A stretch of 64,000 nucleotides of DNA from Rheum nobile (lineage: Eukaryota > Streptophyta > Magnoliopsida > Caryophyllales > Polygonaceae): assembly GCA_027886185.1 (NCBI GenBank), contig WOAB01000568.1, forward strand, positions 3,472,001-3,536,000, given 5' to 3'. Shown one piece after another: positions 34,609-45,946 of this stretch (within the stretch, counting starts at the first letter, position 1; every line of letters begins with the position of its first letter). The translations under genes and the position numbers were made by a program. Under the pieces are notes generated by a model. The model ran no database searches, was not told where the DNA came from, and saw only the letters and a program-made list of their open reading frames with translations.

Positions 34609-35735
34609 TGTAGGATCGTGATTGTTAGATAATAACTTAAGGACCTCAGAATATCGATTCTAAGTTCCCTTCGCAGCGGAAATAAACAATCAAACAAATG
34701 ACAAGTTCCTTATAGTGGGAACCTTTGATTGCCAACTAGCAATCCAGGATAAAAACCACTACCTTTCTTTCAAAAGGATTTCAATGTCTACTTCTTGATT
34801 TCTTATCTCTTTTGGTTACAGCTTATCCTAGGAACAAACACAGAGTTTCTTTGCCTTACACACAGTTAGGCAATCCTAGATAACTTAACACAATCAATAA
34901 TCAATCCAAGAAACAGACCTTCGCAGCTAGGAACTATCACTTACAGTCACAGGAACTTAGCACTTAGCTCTTCTATTCCTTGATTGGTTCCTCTTGATCT
35001 CGATTTGCTTTGATGATCTTGTTTGAAGCTTCACACTTTAATGTTTGCTATGGAGTGTGATTCTATTGTGAATGCTTTAAGATAACCCTTGAGTTAGTCT
35101 TCCTTTTATAGAGGATTCTTCGCAGCTTAATCTTCTCTGGGTTCCCACAGATTGAGTTTGCCCTAGGATAAGTGGTTCTCCTTGGTCCACGTTGTTCTTG
35201 GCATATGCAAACAACCTAGGCAGCTCAGAATCCTTATAGGTTAGTCAACCTCTTCAGCCAAGTCGTTCTCCAGCTTCCTTCTTCCGAGGTTCAACAATCT
35301 GGACACTTGGGAACTATCTTCTGGACATCGACAGGTTCCATGTCCTGTCGCTTTCACCTTTCTCTGTCCGAGGTTCATCGTTCTAGGCATCTTGGAGTCT
35401 TGCTCTTGGATGGTGGCAGGCTTTTGGAAGCTTCTCTCAAGTCGCTTTCACCTCCTTTTGTCCGAAGTTGGTGTTCCCAGATTTCTCAGGAATCGCAATC
35501 TCGCATGCTGCGTTTCTGGGCACACCTGGGTTCCTCCGGGTTTCTTCCTTTGTCTTGTTCCTTGGTTCTCTTGTCCTGTTTGGCATTCATACCTTCGGTA
35601 TTTGTCCTGGGGTTCCCTAAAGCACATCTTTGAGATAAAACATTAGTATCATAATATTTGTCATCTTCAAAAGTAGAGAAACTGAGGAAAGAAACTCTCA
35701 GGGGAACCGAAGTTCCAGAGTTCCATTTCCTAACA
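34609..35735 (-). mobile_element. Solo LTR of copia family C, minus orientation
   Basis: Perfect GTCGG target duplication (34604-34608 and 35736-35740) and TG...CA ends (TGTAGGATCGTGATTG on the left, TTTCCTAACA on the right). It is closely similar to the LTR at 61676-62800. The minus strand has a TATA box CTATAAAAGG at about 35102. U3 contains repeated GTCGCTTTCACC...GTCCGAGGTTC units of about 95 bp. Confidence 0.93.
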
Positions 35736-35740
35736 GTCGG

Positions 35741-35941
35741 CCTACCATGCATGTCCATTGAAGATTTTGCTTCAATAATAGCAACGATCTAACATACGTA
35801 TTCTTTATATAATGGTTGTCCTAGCATGTGTTAATATTTGTTTTATACATATAGTGGTGTTTTATTTCCCAAATGAGTTTAATTGATAGTTTTTCATATT
35901 CTTTATATACAGGGTATTTTTTTCCTTTTTACAACAATTTC
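35741..35941. other. Spacer between two inverted solo LTRs
   Basis: About 200 bases of AT-rich sequence separate two LTRs of one family in opposite orientation. No gene seen. Confidence 0.6.
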
Positions 35942-35946
35942 CAAAT

Positions 35947-37047
35947 TGTTAGGAAACGGAACTCTGAAACTTCGGTTTCCCTGAGAGCTCCTTTCCTCAG
36001 TTTCTCTACTTTTGACGATGACAAATATTTTGATACTAATGTTTTATCTCAAAGATGTGTTTAGAGGAACCATAGGACAATTGTTGGAACCATGAAAGCC
36101 AAACAAGATAAAGAAACCCAGGTGTGCCCAGAAATGCAACACGCGACTTTGCTTTTCCCGAGAAATCTGGGAACACCGAACCTCGGACAAAATATGGTGA
36201 AAGCGACTTAAGCAAAGCTTCCAAAAGTCTGTCACCATCCAGAGCAAAACTCCAAGATGCCTAGAATGCCGAACCTCGGACAAAGGTTGCTGAAAGCGAC
36301 CTATCATAAAGCTGTCACCATCTAGAGGACAGTTCCCAAGTGTCCAGATTGTTGAACCTCGGACAAAAAGAGTTGGACAACGACTTGGCAGACTTGGCTG
36401 AAGCAGTTGACCAACCAAAGTGGATTCTGAGCTGCCTAGGTTGTTGGTATATGTCAAAGACAGCGTGAATCAAGGATTATCACACATCCTAGGGCAAGCT
36501 TGATCTGTGGGAACCAAGAGAAGATCCAACCTCGAGAATCCACTATATAAGGAAGATAAGCTCTGCTATTATCTTCAAGCACAAAAAACAAGAATCACAC
36601 TCCATAGCAAACATCAAAGTGTGAACTCTCAAACAAGATCATCAACGCAAACTGAGATCAGAAGGAACCAGTCAAGGAACCCGAGAGCTGAGTGCTAGTT
36701 CCTGTGACTGTAAGTGAGTTAGTTCCTTGGTGTTAAGGATTGCTTCTTGGATTGATTATAATTTGTGTTAAGTTATCTAGGATTGTCTAACTGTGTGTAA
36801 GGCAAAGAAACTGTGTTTGTTCCTAGGATAATCTGTAACCAAAGAGATAAGAAATCAAGAAGTAGACCTTGAAATCCTTTCGAAAGAAAGATAGTGGTTT
36901 TTATCCTGGATTGCTAGTTGGCAATCAAAGGTTTCCACTATAAGGAACTCGTTCATTTGTATTTGATTGTTTATTTCCGTTGCGAAGGGAACTGAGAATT
37001 GGTATTCCTAGTTCCTTAGTTATTTATCTAACAATCACGATCCTACA
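35947..37047 (+). mobile_element. Solo LTR of copia family C, plus orientation
   Basis: Perfect CAAAT target duplication (35942-35946 and 37048-37052). Begins TGTTAGGAAACGGAAC and ends CACGATCCTACA. Inverted relative to 34609-35735. Confidence 0.93.
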
Positions 37048-37052
37048 CAAAT

Positions 37053-37776
37053 AAATAGTGCGATTTTTAAATTTAAACTCTTATTAATTTAATATGATCA
37101 TATTGTAACTTTTCAAAATATATGTCTTTTAAGTAAATCATTTTATAATACAATAAAAAATAAAGACATGGAAAAAAGTACTAATATAATAAAATAATAT
37201 TTCATATTGTGACAAATTTATTATTTTTATAAGGAATATGTGTTACGAAAGTAATTGACATTAATTACCTTGTTATCTCGTCATCAATTCTACATTTTTT
37301 AATTACTGTAATTTTACTTAATGTTTTCTTTGTGCGATCTTTTAATATAGTAAATAAAAAATTATTAAAATTTCTAAATTATCAAAATATTCTAATAATA
37401 TATATAATTTAACATGGGAAACATCACGATATAGTAAAATATTTTTATAGAAAAATGAAAATAGGGAAAAAGGAATATGTATGTTTGATCACTTTCTATA
37501 TAGAAACTGCATACTACAATTCAATCAATCCCACAAACATCAAATTTGCTAAATACAATTTAGCATGTGTTAATTGTATATTAATTCAATCAAACATACA
37601 TGATCTCTAATCTATTAACAAATTCAACATAAATATGTCAAGACAATATAAAGTTATTATAAGTAAATTAGTTTCCATGAACACTAATCAAAAGACACAT
37701 ATACTCCATTTCTTTTTATATAAAATTAGAATTTAAACTGATTCTTCTTACATTAAAAATGTATGAAGTCCTTTAG
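37053..37776. other. AT-rich spacer
   Basis: No gene recognised. Confidence 0.5.
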
Positions 37777-38723
37777 TGTAGGAATTTGGAACTTTGTCTT
37801 GGTCAGTTCCTCTGAGATGTTGAATCTACAAATTGAGGAATTGTTCTCTGGAGGTGCTGAGTTCCTCTCGTGGATGTTTATATAGATGACAACACATCAA
37901 TAGATCAATCATAGGTAACAAGATCTTGATATCGGTTTGAATCATGGCGAACCACTTTCCGAAATCAATATTTCGCCCCTTACATAGCCTTAGGGAATCC
38001 ACGAAATTTGAAGTGAGATAAGACAAACCAACCAGTTCCTAACCATGCTCATGAAAGGAACTGAACTTTAAAGTTCATGTAATAATGGATTTGAGACTTA
38101 AATCAAGTTCAAGTATGAAGAGAGACACTCTTCCAAAAGATAATTCGAACCCACCAACACCACAACCCAAAAGCCTTTTATATAGGCATTGGAGAACACT
38201 TCCAAAACAGTTATGGAAGTTTAGGGAGGTTACAGTGGCAGTTGAAAGCAGTTACCAATTGTTTCCAGCGGTTATCAACCATTCCCAACTGATCCACAAC
38301 AGTTACTAACAATTACTTTCAGTTACAAGGTAGTTACGACGGTTATAGCGGTTAAAACATTGGTTTTACCGACAACTACAAGCACATAAAACACATGCTA
38401 AGAATATCAACCAGCCATAAGCATTCTTCTAGTCCCTTAGAAGAGAAATGACATCCAGTTCCATTCACAAGAAATGAACTAATATCTAGTTCCTTTATAG
38501 AAACTATTTCAACTGTTTTAAGGGAACTTGAGCTGTTACAAAACTGTTTCAAGGGAACTTGACCCTTAGATGTAACATATCCTTTTGTTTCCCTCTGAAA
38601 CTCAAGTCGCTTACACAAGCGACTCCACACACCCGAACTTGTGTTATAACGAAATGAGTTCCCATAGTGTTGCATGAATCCCGATCACACTAAAAGACAA
38701 TGATTTCACTAAAATCACCAACA
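37777..38723 (-). repeat. LTR (3' LTR side) of a minus-strand LTR retrotransposon
   Basis: TG...CA ends (TGTAGGAATTTGG on the left, CACCAACA on the right) and a minus-strand TATA box CCTATATAAAAGG near 38180. The adjoining minus-strand purine tract AAAATGGGGGAGGAT (38724-38738) is a polypurine tract, so this is the 3' LTR of an element whose interior lies to the right. The matching 5' LTR is not found in the window. Confidence 0.75.
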
Positions 38724-41700
38724 ATCCTCCCCCATTTTAGTGTAATCCTTGATTCACAAAAATAAGCAAGTCTTTATCCGCAAACTCTATGCATAAACGA
38801 AAATGTCGAGACGATTGAATTTCCGCTTAGTGTAATTACACATTCCAAACACCCGGGAATCATGGTGTCCTAAGGATTGAACCAATCAACCTCTTTGGGT
38901 GCATGAAGATAACACACACAAGAGTTACTTTACATCTCTAAAGTTGTACTTGACTCTATTAAAGGCCTTGAGTCCATATCTATTCATCAACGTATGTGAA
39001 GTCAACCCAAAGCTTCATGAAGCGGCCAAACTTCACATTCATATAGGTAGATCCTTTAAGGGAACATTGTCTCAATCGTGCACCTACAATTTGCACTTTT
39101 TCAAATGAATTATTAAGAAGACTTCATCTTCAACCTCTCAACTTGTAGGAACTGAGCATACATTTGTGGATATTTCTTTTGTGCTCTCAGTTTCTAGGTG
39201 TGGGCTTTCCATATTGAATTTTGTCCCTGACGTTAATCAGGAAGGAATTGGGTATCCCACCACTAGAAAGCTATATGGGTCTTAAATCTCACCCCCTTAC
39301 AGCCAACCTCTTCATCAAGTGGTTAGCCAAAATTGTTTTGACTAAATTAAGACAACTGAAATCACACTATGTGTCATGAGCTCATGAACTGTGTCATGAG
39401 CTCATGAATTGTGTCATACCTCACATCCAAGGACATGACCTCTTATAGCACACATGATAGTTCCCCTCTGGCCAAAGATTTTATGCTCACATAGAAAAAA
39501 TCAGTTTCTATCTCAATGAAATTAGGTAGATTTAGTTCCCTAGTCGTTTGCCATTGAATTTGGCTACAACTAATACTACCAATCTCATTTCCTTTGTCGA
39601 ACTCAAAATGTTAGATTGTTCCTCCGAAGTCCATGAAATGGCACTTTCGTCATGTGGAACTAATCACGTCTAGTTTCCTCAAGGGAACTGACGAAGTTCT
39701 TAAGGACAAAGTTCGCTTCAAGGGAACTAGCGTCCATCCATCTTTAGAAGATTAATACTATAAGTTTAATATCATCTAACATCCAAATATTCCTTCATAT
39801 CCAAGAACAATTTCGACATTAATAAGACTACAAACCATGGTCCGCTCAAAGTACTTTACTATCTATCGAATCACCCCAATCAATGCGTCCAATATAGCTA
39901 TGACCATGAAACATGGTTTTCTTCAAGTACTTAGGTACTCGTTAAACCACCATGTCAAAATGTGTATTCAACGTTTCATCTTACAATGTACACTTTCTTG
40001 TACACTCAGAGTTCCCTAAACTCGTAAGTACTTGAGCCAAGATACAATCATGCCCACACTTGGCGCAATCTATAAGCTCTAGTCCATGAGAGAGGAAACG
40101 AGAAACTAAGGAACTCATTTCCCTACAAGGAATATGTTTCCCTCAAGGAACACTTCCCTTCATTCTCATTTTGATCCTAATTCTAAGGATCACCTTGACC
40201 TCCCCCATAAGTTGCATAGGGAATCCTAATGCCATGAATCCATAACATGATCCACTAGTTTTGTACTATTCATATTGAATCAGCTAGACAAACAACATCA
40301 AACTTGATGCCACCATATTAGTGCTTTCTTTGTCTCATCAACAAAAATGCTATAGGCCTTATTTCTCTAAGGAAATATAAGTATCACATAAATGTTGATA
40401 TGGTGGGAACTACGCTCAAATGTGTTGTCCATACCCATGAGTTAACCCATCTCATTCACCATCAACCTTTTTCAAAAGGCAATAGTTATGTCTTATTGTT
40501 TTCACACAAGGTCCTATAATCATACTCAAACTTGAGTATATTTTTCTCCTTAGTTCCCTATCCAAGTAAAGTAAAAAACTGAACGATTTTCCCCTTCTTG
40601 CTTTCGTATTAATACGAAGCACGATTGACATTCTTTCTTGAAAAATCAATCTCACATTTCGCTTCCATAAAAGTTAAGAAACATGTCTTTTGGTCCATGT
40701 GTAAGGAACCGAAGTTCTATGAAAAATTGCATCTCTTCACTTGCTACGATAAGCTCCGTTCTCAAGTCATTCAGCTCAATAATATTGGTCTGAAAATTCT
40801 TGGAATGCTTAACACGCCTAATGATGCAATCCACACCTATCCCGCCCAAGGTCTACCTCTTAGGCTTGGGTAGTCCTTTGACCGCCCTAGATCCAAACTC
40901 AATTAAATCAAGTTTAATATTTAAACCAAAATTCATATGGGACAATCTTGTTCTTTATGAAGAACCCTATTTGATAATAGGAAAGGACTTAGTTCACTTC
41001 AGGGACCAACCGCTGCCCTTCTAGGAATATGATTCCCTGCAACTAACAGTCGCTTTCCTTCAGGGAATATAGTTCCCTTCATGGAACTTATCTTCCTCCA
41101 TGGGACATATTTCCCATAAATGATCACTTATACCAAGTACGGAACATGAATTTCACCATAATTTCAAGAAATTTATTTTCTTGTACACACCATTATGTTG
41201 TCAAGTGTGAAAAGAACGTACCACATGTACATTTCCCATCATTGTTGATATACAACATTGGTTATAAAACCTCAATCATGTCTAGCTTTTCATGATTAAC
41301 ATGTCACAAAAACATTAGATCATCAAATAAATTAAATACAAAGCACGAATAAAAAGAATCAAGACCAATCTACACACAAAGTATAGTAGGGTCTAAACCG
41401 ACTAATCTGTATAGATACAGTAGAGTCAAATAGCCAATCTGTGAAAACAGTAGGGCCTGAACAAGTAGACCTAATAAGTAATCTGTCAAAAGAACAATAA
41501 ACTTAAATTAAGTAATCTGATATCTAGTAGACATTACCCAAGTAATCTGTACTAAAATACAGTAGACTTGAAGTAAGTAATCTAGATTTAACCATGAGTA
41601 ATCTATACATGAGGCATAGTAGACTCACAAGAGCAGTTCCCTTCAAAACTTATTCCCTGGTAGGGAACTTAGCCCTGGATGGAATCAGTTCCTTCCAAGG

Positions 41701-42209
41701 ATCTTTCCTCATTCTCCAGCATGAAAATGCCTTGGAAATCATCCATACAACATTCATCTCAGAATTTGTGTTATTAATGAAATCCAACCGTAGTGAAGTT
41801 TATCATCTAGGTCTCAATATCTAAATGCTTTGGTTAAGTCTCTTCGGACTCTTGCACTCTTAACCTTGAATCCTTATGATCAAACCATGATCATAGCTTT
41901 TATCATAAATCATATGGTTATATATACCATAAATTATCATATGTACAAACATATTTATGTAGTACAACACTCTTTAACGAAAACAAGTTCCCAATAAAGG
42001 AACTCTTAAAGAACAAGTTTTAGCAACAAAGTAATACTTTAGACTATTGATGAAGCAACCATAAACATATGATCAGTATTATGTATCAAACAATACTTCA
42101 AGGGAAAAATATTCTTTCAATACATAGTTCCCTCAGTGAAATTATCGTTTCCCACCAAGGAATAGATCCGTTCAAAGAAACTCCCTTCAAGGTCCGAATT
42201 TCTTTATAA
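38724..42209 (-). mobile_element. Non-coding internal region of the same LTR element
   Basis: No gag or pol domain is readable on either strand. The region is marked by dozens of TTCCCT/AGGGAA half-palindromes (for example TTCCCTTCAAGGGAA-like) and a block of short hairpins at 41.37-41.63 kb. Long non-coding, palindrome-rich 3' regions with a strong polypurine tract are known in Sirevirus-type copia elements; membership here is inference. It ends where a CACTA element begins. Confidence 0.5.
41370..41630. repeat. Array of short CTGT...ACAGTAGA hairpin repeats
   Basis: Seven or eight degenerate units spaced about 30-45 bases: AGTAATCTGTNNNNNACAGTAGAC. Several units are themselves inverted repeats, for example CTGTATAGATACAG and CTGTACTAAAATACAG. 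Confidence 0.7.
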
Positions 42210-42610
42210 CACTAGTACAAAAAGAGACGTAGATCTCGCTAATTTTACTCCTATTTTATTAAACCGGGATAACAAAGATATTCGATCCCCAATTACTAGT
42301 AAAACCGGAATAACAAACTTATCGGACCGCAGTTTATAACAAATAACCGCGGTCTGAATATATATATATATATTTTGGTTTTTAATATCCCGGACCATGG
42401 TTTGATGAATAATTGGGGTATTTTGAATATCTCGGACCCCGGTTGATGAGAAACAACCGTGGCCCCTTCCCACCGCCATCTCCATCTTCCGAATGACCAG
42501 ATCAACCCTAACTTCACAGAACACGATGCCTGAATCTCAAACATGCCCGCGAACAGTCTCTCTTCAAGTAATCTTCCTCAATTCCACGTCTTTGGCAACG
42601 ACTAGCAGCG

Positions 42611-42992
42611 ATGAGTTTGTTCGACATCCTCTTTCGCGTTGATGAAATCTGCAAAAAGTACGACAAATACGACCCTGACAAGCAGCGGGAACTCAATACA
42701 AGCGTCGGTGACGCCTTCTCCCGCGTCTACTCCATTGTCGACGCCGAGATCGAAAACGCTCTTCGTGTAATTCCCAATTCCACGGTCCCGTGCCCTAATT
42801 GATTTCGATACCTCGGTTGAAGGTTGCTGTTTAATTCGTCTTTGGATTTTCTTTTTCTGGTTGTAGAAATCTGAGATGGCGGCTATGGAGACGAACAGGG
42901 CGAAGAAAGTAGCAATGAACGCCGAGATTCGGAGAATCAAGGCCAGATTAGCCGAGGAAGTCGCCAAATTGCAGAAATTGGTTACGAAAAAG
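42611..42992 (+). pseudogene. Captured SYP7-type syntaxin (Qc-SNARE) exons 1-2
   Basis: Exon 1 (42611 to about 42768) reads MSLFDILFRVDEICKKYDKY, then DKQRELNTSVGDAFSRVYS, the N-terminal start of plant SYP71-73 syntaxins. Exon 2 (about 42867-42992, acceptor TTGTAG, donor AAGGTTCGG) reads NRAKKVAMNAEIRRIKARLA, the next conserved segment. The SNARE motif and the C-terminal membrane anchor are absent, so the fragment cannot act in membrane fusion. The exons are intact in frame. Confidence 0.85.
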
Positions 42993-44301
42993 GTTCGGCT
43001 ACTTTTTTTTTATCTAATCTTCATTCTTTTTGTTCTTTATTCCTGTTCCTTCAAATTTGTTATCAGTCTCGGAAGGTAAAACAATCAAGTTGTTTGGAAT
43101 TGTAATTAGGAGATGGAGCATCCATCTATGTTTAGGATACTTTCTAGGGTTCTTCTATAATGAATTTGCATTCACTGTTATATTTACAAGATATTGCAAA
43201 ACAAGGCATTTTCAAATGCATTAAGATTGTAGTGTATAAGTTCTCAGAAAAGTAAGGTAAAAGTTTCTGAACATTTATGCTTTATATTCACTGGTAGCAG
43301 AAACTGAATTTTATAGGATTGGTTTAGGTATAATATTAGTCTGTCAAAGAGGTGAAGTGGCTTTTGTTGTGTGTTTTGATCTACCTTAACCCTCGCTGCA
43401 CCATTTGATCTGATGAGGCATTTTGTGTGTGTATTCAATATATAAAGATTTTGTATTTTCTGTAACCTTCTCCATAATATGGTTATTGTAACCATGTCTA
43501 TTTTGAACTGCAAGGATCTTCATAAACTTCTGAATTTCTGATTCCTGATTCCTGTTAGCTCAAAGACAGTAAGGTTTGTAGCCGCCTCTCTTGAAATTCT
43601 AGTCATTGACCAATTAAGACAGGAAAATGTTCTAACAGGGAAGAATAATCTATCTAGAAAAGAACAATTAGATGATGCAAGTTTGTTGACTTAAGTGCCC
43701 TGTTAACAAGCTGACAAGATGAATAGAGGTATTAGTCCTGTTATTGTGTACTAGAAGGGAAACATAAAATTCATCAACATGAAGAAGATGGTTCCATTGG
43801 CAATTCAGTGACACCTTTGTTAATAGAGGAGGAGAGAACGCATCGTTTATTTGAAATTGCAGATTAATCTGTTGAGGTTCAAATACAATCTTGTGTAAAA
43901 ATGACTAATTGTTGTTGGTACAGCTAGTACTTGGTTTTAAATGGGTAGGCTCAGAGTTAATAAGAGTAGGCTCATCCAAATTTCCTACACATAGATGGAT
44001 GAGCCTCGGGATCTTGCATGATGAGTATCTTTCATGTTCACGGATACTCCATTGTTTCAATTACATCTCTGATTTCCTCTATTGTGAAGGAATCGAAAGG
44101 TTGGTTGGCTATAATAACCAAGTGTTTTTGGCTGTGAAGTTTTTGTGGACAAGCTCATATCTGAAGGTAAAGGAATGAGAAATCTGCCGAGGTGTTTATC
44201 TCTGTATCGATTTCTCTCATTTGTGGTTGATTGAGTTTGCGAATGTGAAATTGGACTAATCTATTCGATTGATTAGCGTTTGCAGTGGTTTTTTGAGTTC
44301 G

Positions 44302-44487
44302 ATGGATAGAGAAGAGAGGAATCAAGGAGCTAGTAGGCCGCTGGAGCCGGAATTCGTGCTGCAATGGGGGAAGCGAATGGTTTATCCGGCTTCTTTTTAC
44401 CTCGATCAAACATTTTTTTATCTTGAAATTAGCAAAGAATTTGTCCAATCCCGTCGGTTTTTCTCTGTTTTTTGTTCTTCTAACTGA
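44302..44487 (+). pseudogene. Captured exon fragment, unidentified protein
   Basis: ATG at 44302, MDREERNQGASRPLEPEFVL, followed by QWGKRM. The EFVLQWG segment looks like a conserved piece of a plant protein of unknown function that I cannot name with certainty. It loses similarity after the QWG segment. Confidence 0.4.
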
Positions 44488-44698
44488 TGTGATTCTGCCG
44501 CCTCGGTTCAACTAGCTTATTAGACAATATCAGCATGTCTCATGAAGCACTTTAAAGTAATTTACTCCACTGAAGCGGTTTGGCTTCTTTGGACATAAAA
44601 CTGTGGATGTGGTTCTACTAAGTGATATGAAGCTTATTCGAGTTGACTAGATTAGACAATGTAGTAATATTGTGCCTGTTCATTCCATGTGGTTGCAG

Positions 44699-44913
44699 CT
44701 CTTCGAGGAGCAGCAACATTAAAGGCAAGAGCAATGAAGGAAGCGTGCAATATAGCAGCTGTACTACCTGTTGCTGTGGAGAGAGGACTTGGAATCAAGG
44801 CTGAAAAGAATGGGAATTGCTTTACCCGAAGTGGCCACAATTCATGTGGATCATTAGAGGATCAGAGCTTCATTGGCTTGTGTAATGAAGAGCTCCTAGC
44901 CAGAGGGCTCTGA
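44699..44913 (+). pseudogene. Captured exon fragment, unidentified protein
   Basis: An acceptor GTGGTTGCAG at about 44698 is followed by an open stretch (LRGAATLKARAMKEACNI, FIGLCNEELLARGL) ending TGA 44911-44913. It may belong to the same source gene as the fragment at 44302. Not recognised. Confidence 0.4.
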
Positions 44914-44987
44914 GCTTCTTAAGCGTACTCGAACAAGTCCCACTTCAAACTCCCCCTTATATTTCCCACGCTAGACATATAAGTGAC

Positions 44988-45393
44988 AGCAAATTCGGTT
45001 CATTTAAAACTCAAATGGCTTAATCTGCAGGTGACTTCCACTGGAAACTCGTCTCTGTTTATCTCAACAAAGAAGGTGATGCGATCCTGCATCGTCCCAA
45101 GCCGCGCTCAAGCGAGCCCCATGCGTCCAAGACCTTGGAGACCACCTTGGTTCAAGACTTAGTCTAGTTTAACTTTATATTTCTTATTTTAGCAAATTCG
45201 GTTCATTTAAAACTCAAATGGCTTAATCTGCAGGTGACTTCCACTGGAAACTCGTCTCTGTTTATCTCAACAAAGAAGGTGATGCGATCCTGCATCGTCC
45301 CAAGCCGCGCTCAAGCGAGCCCCATGCGTCCAAGACCTTGGAGACCACCTTGGTTCAAGACTTAGTCTAGTTTAACTTTATATTTCTTATTTT
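44988..45393. repeat. 203-bp tandem duplication across a G1 LTR start
   Basis: Two near-identical 203-bp copies (44988-45190 and 45191-45393). Each contains flank DNA (ATTCGGTTCATTTAAAACTC) plus the first ~114 bases of the G1 LTR (TGATGCGATCCTGCATCG). The junction lies in a shared AGCAA, suggesting microhomology-mediated duplication. Confidence 0.9.
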
Positions 45394-45946
45394 AGCAACT
45401 TTCATGTTTTAGCAGCTTTCTATTTTTAACATTGTTATTTTTGGAACTTACTATGTTTAGTAAGTTTCCATCTTTGACACTTTCTATTTTAGGACTTATT
45501 ATATTTAGCAGTTTCTATTTATAGCAGGTTTTATTTGGGGTGTTGCTCCACTATTGCATAATGGGCTAGCCCATAGGTTCGTTTCGGCCCAAGCCCATTA
45601 GGTCTTGGCTGAGTTTCATTGGCTATTTAAAGCCCCCTTTGCTTTGTTATTTCCTTACGTTTAAACCAGTAATCTAAGTCTTAAAGTTGAGAGTGAATCC
45701 TCTTTATTCTTAGATCGAGCATCACACAGTCTGCTTCGCATCCCCTTCATTGTCTGCTTCGCATCTCCTTCATTCCGTAGCTCGTCGATTCGAGCGTCTC
45801 GCCCCACCCTCGCCCAAAGCGAGCATAAGAGACCCGTGAGCCATCCTCTAGGTGGTTCGTATCTATCCCGGTTACCAAGAGAAGAAACATCCAGCCGTTG
45901 CCTGCCTAGATCGGGCAAATCGTGAGCCGACCCCAGTCGGATCACA
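45280..45946 (+). repeat. G1 left LTR, 667 bp
   Basis: Begins TGATGCGATCC and ends CACA before the primer site. The TATA-like GGCTATTTAAAGCC is near 45622. Its first ~114 bases also occur upstream because of the 203-bp duplication. Confidence 0.85.

Larger units (their letters stand above)
42210..44987. mobile_element. Second CACTA element, left part with captured exons
   Basis: The left terminus CACTAGTACAAAAAGAGACG begins at 42210, preceded by TAA. Subterminal repeats with CCGGGATAA, CCGCGGTC and CGGACC motifs follow (42263-42470). No transposase is seen. Exon pieces of at least one nuclear gene (a SYP7-type syntaxin) lie inside. The right terminus was not found: the element is interrupted at about 44988 by the G1 LTR element and does not resume in the window. 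Confidence 0.75.

Noticed and set aside
35307..36457. Frames inside the solo LTRs (35307-35646, 36044-36457) and 62344-62698
   Set aside because: They recur because the LTRs are related and lie in U3 subrepeats; no protein domain.
41370..41630. CRISPR-like repeat array
   Set aside because: Units are degenerate, spacing is irregular, there are no cas genes, and the DNA is plant nuclear.
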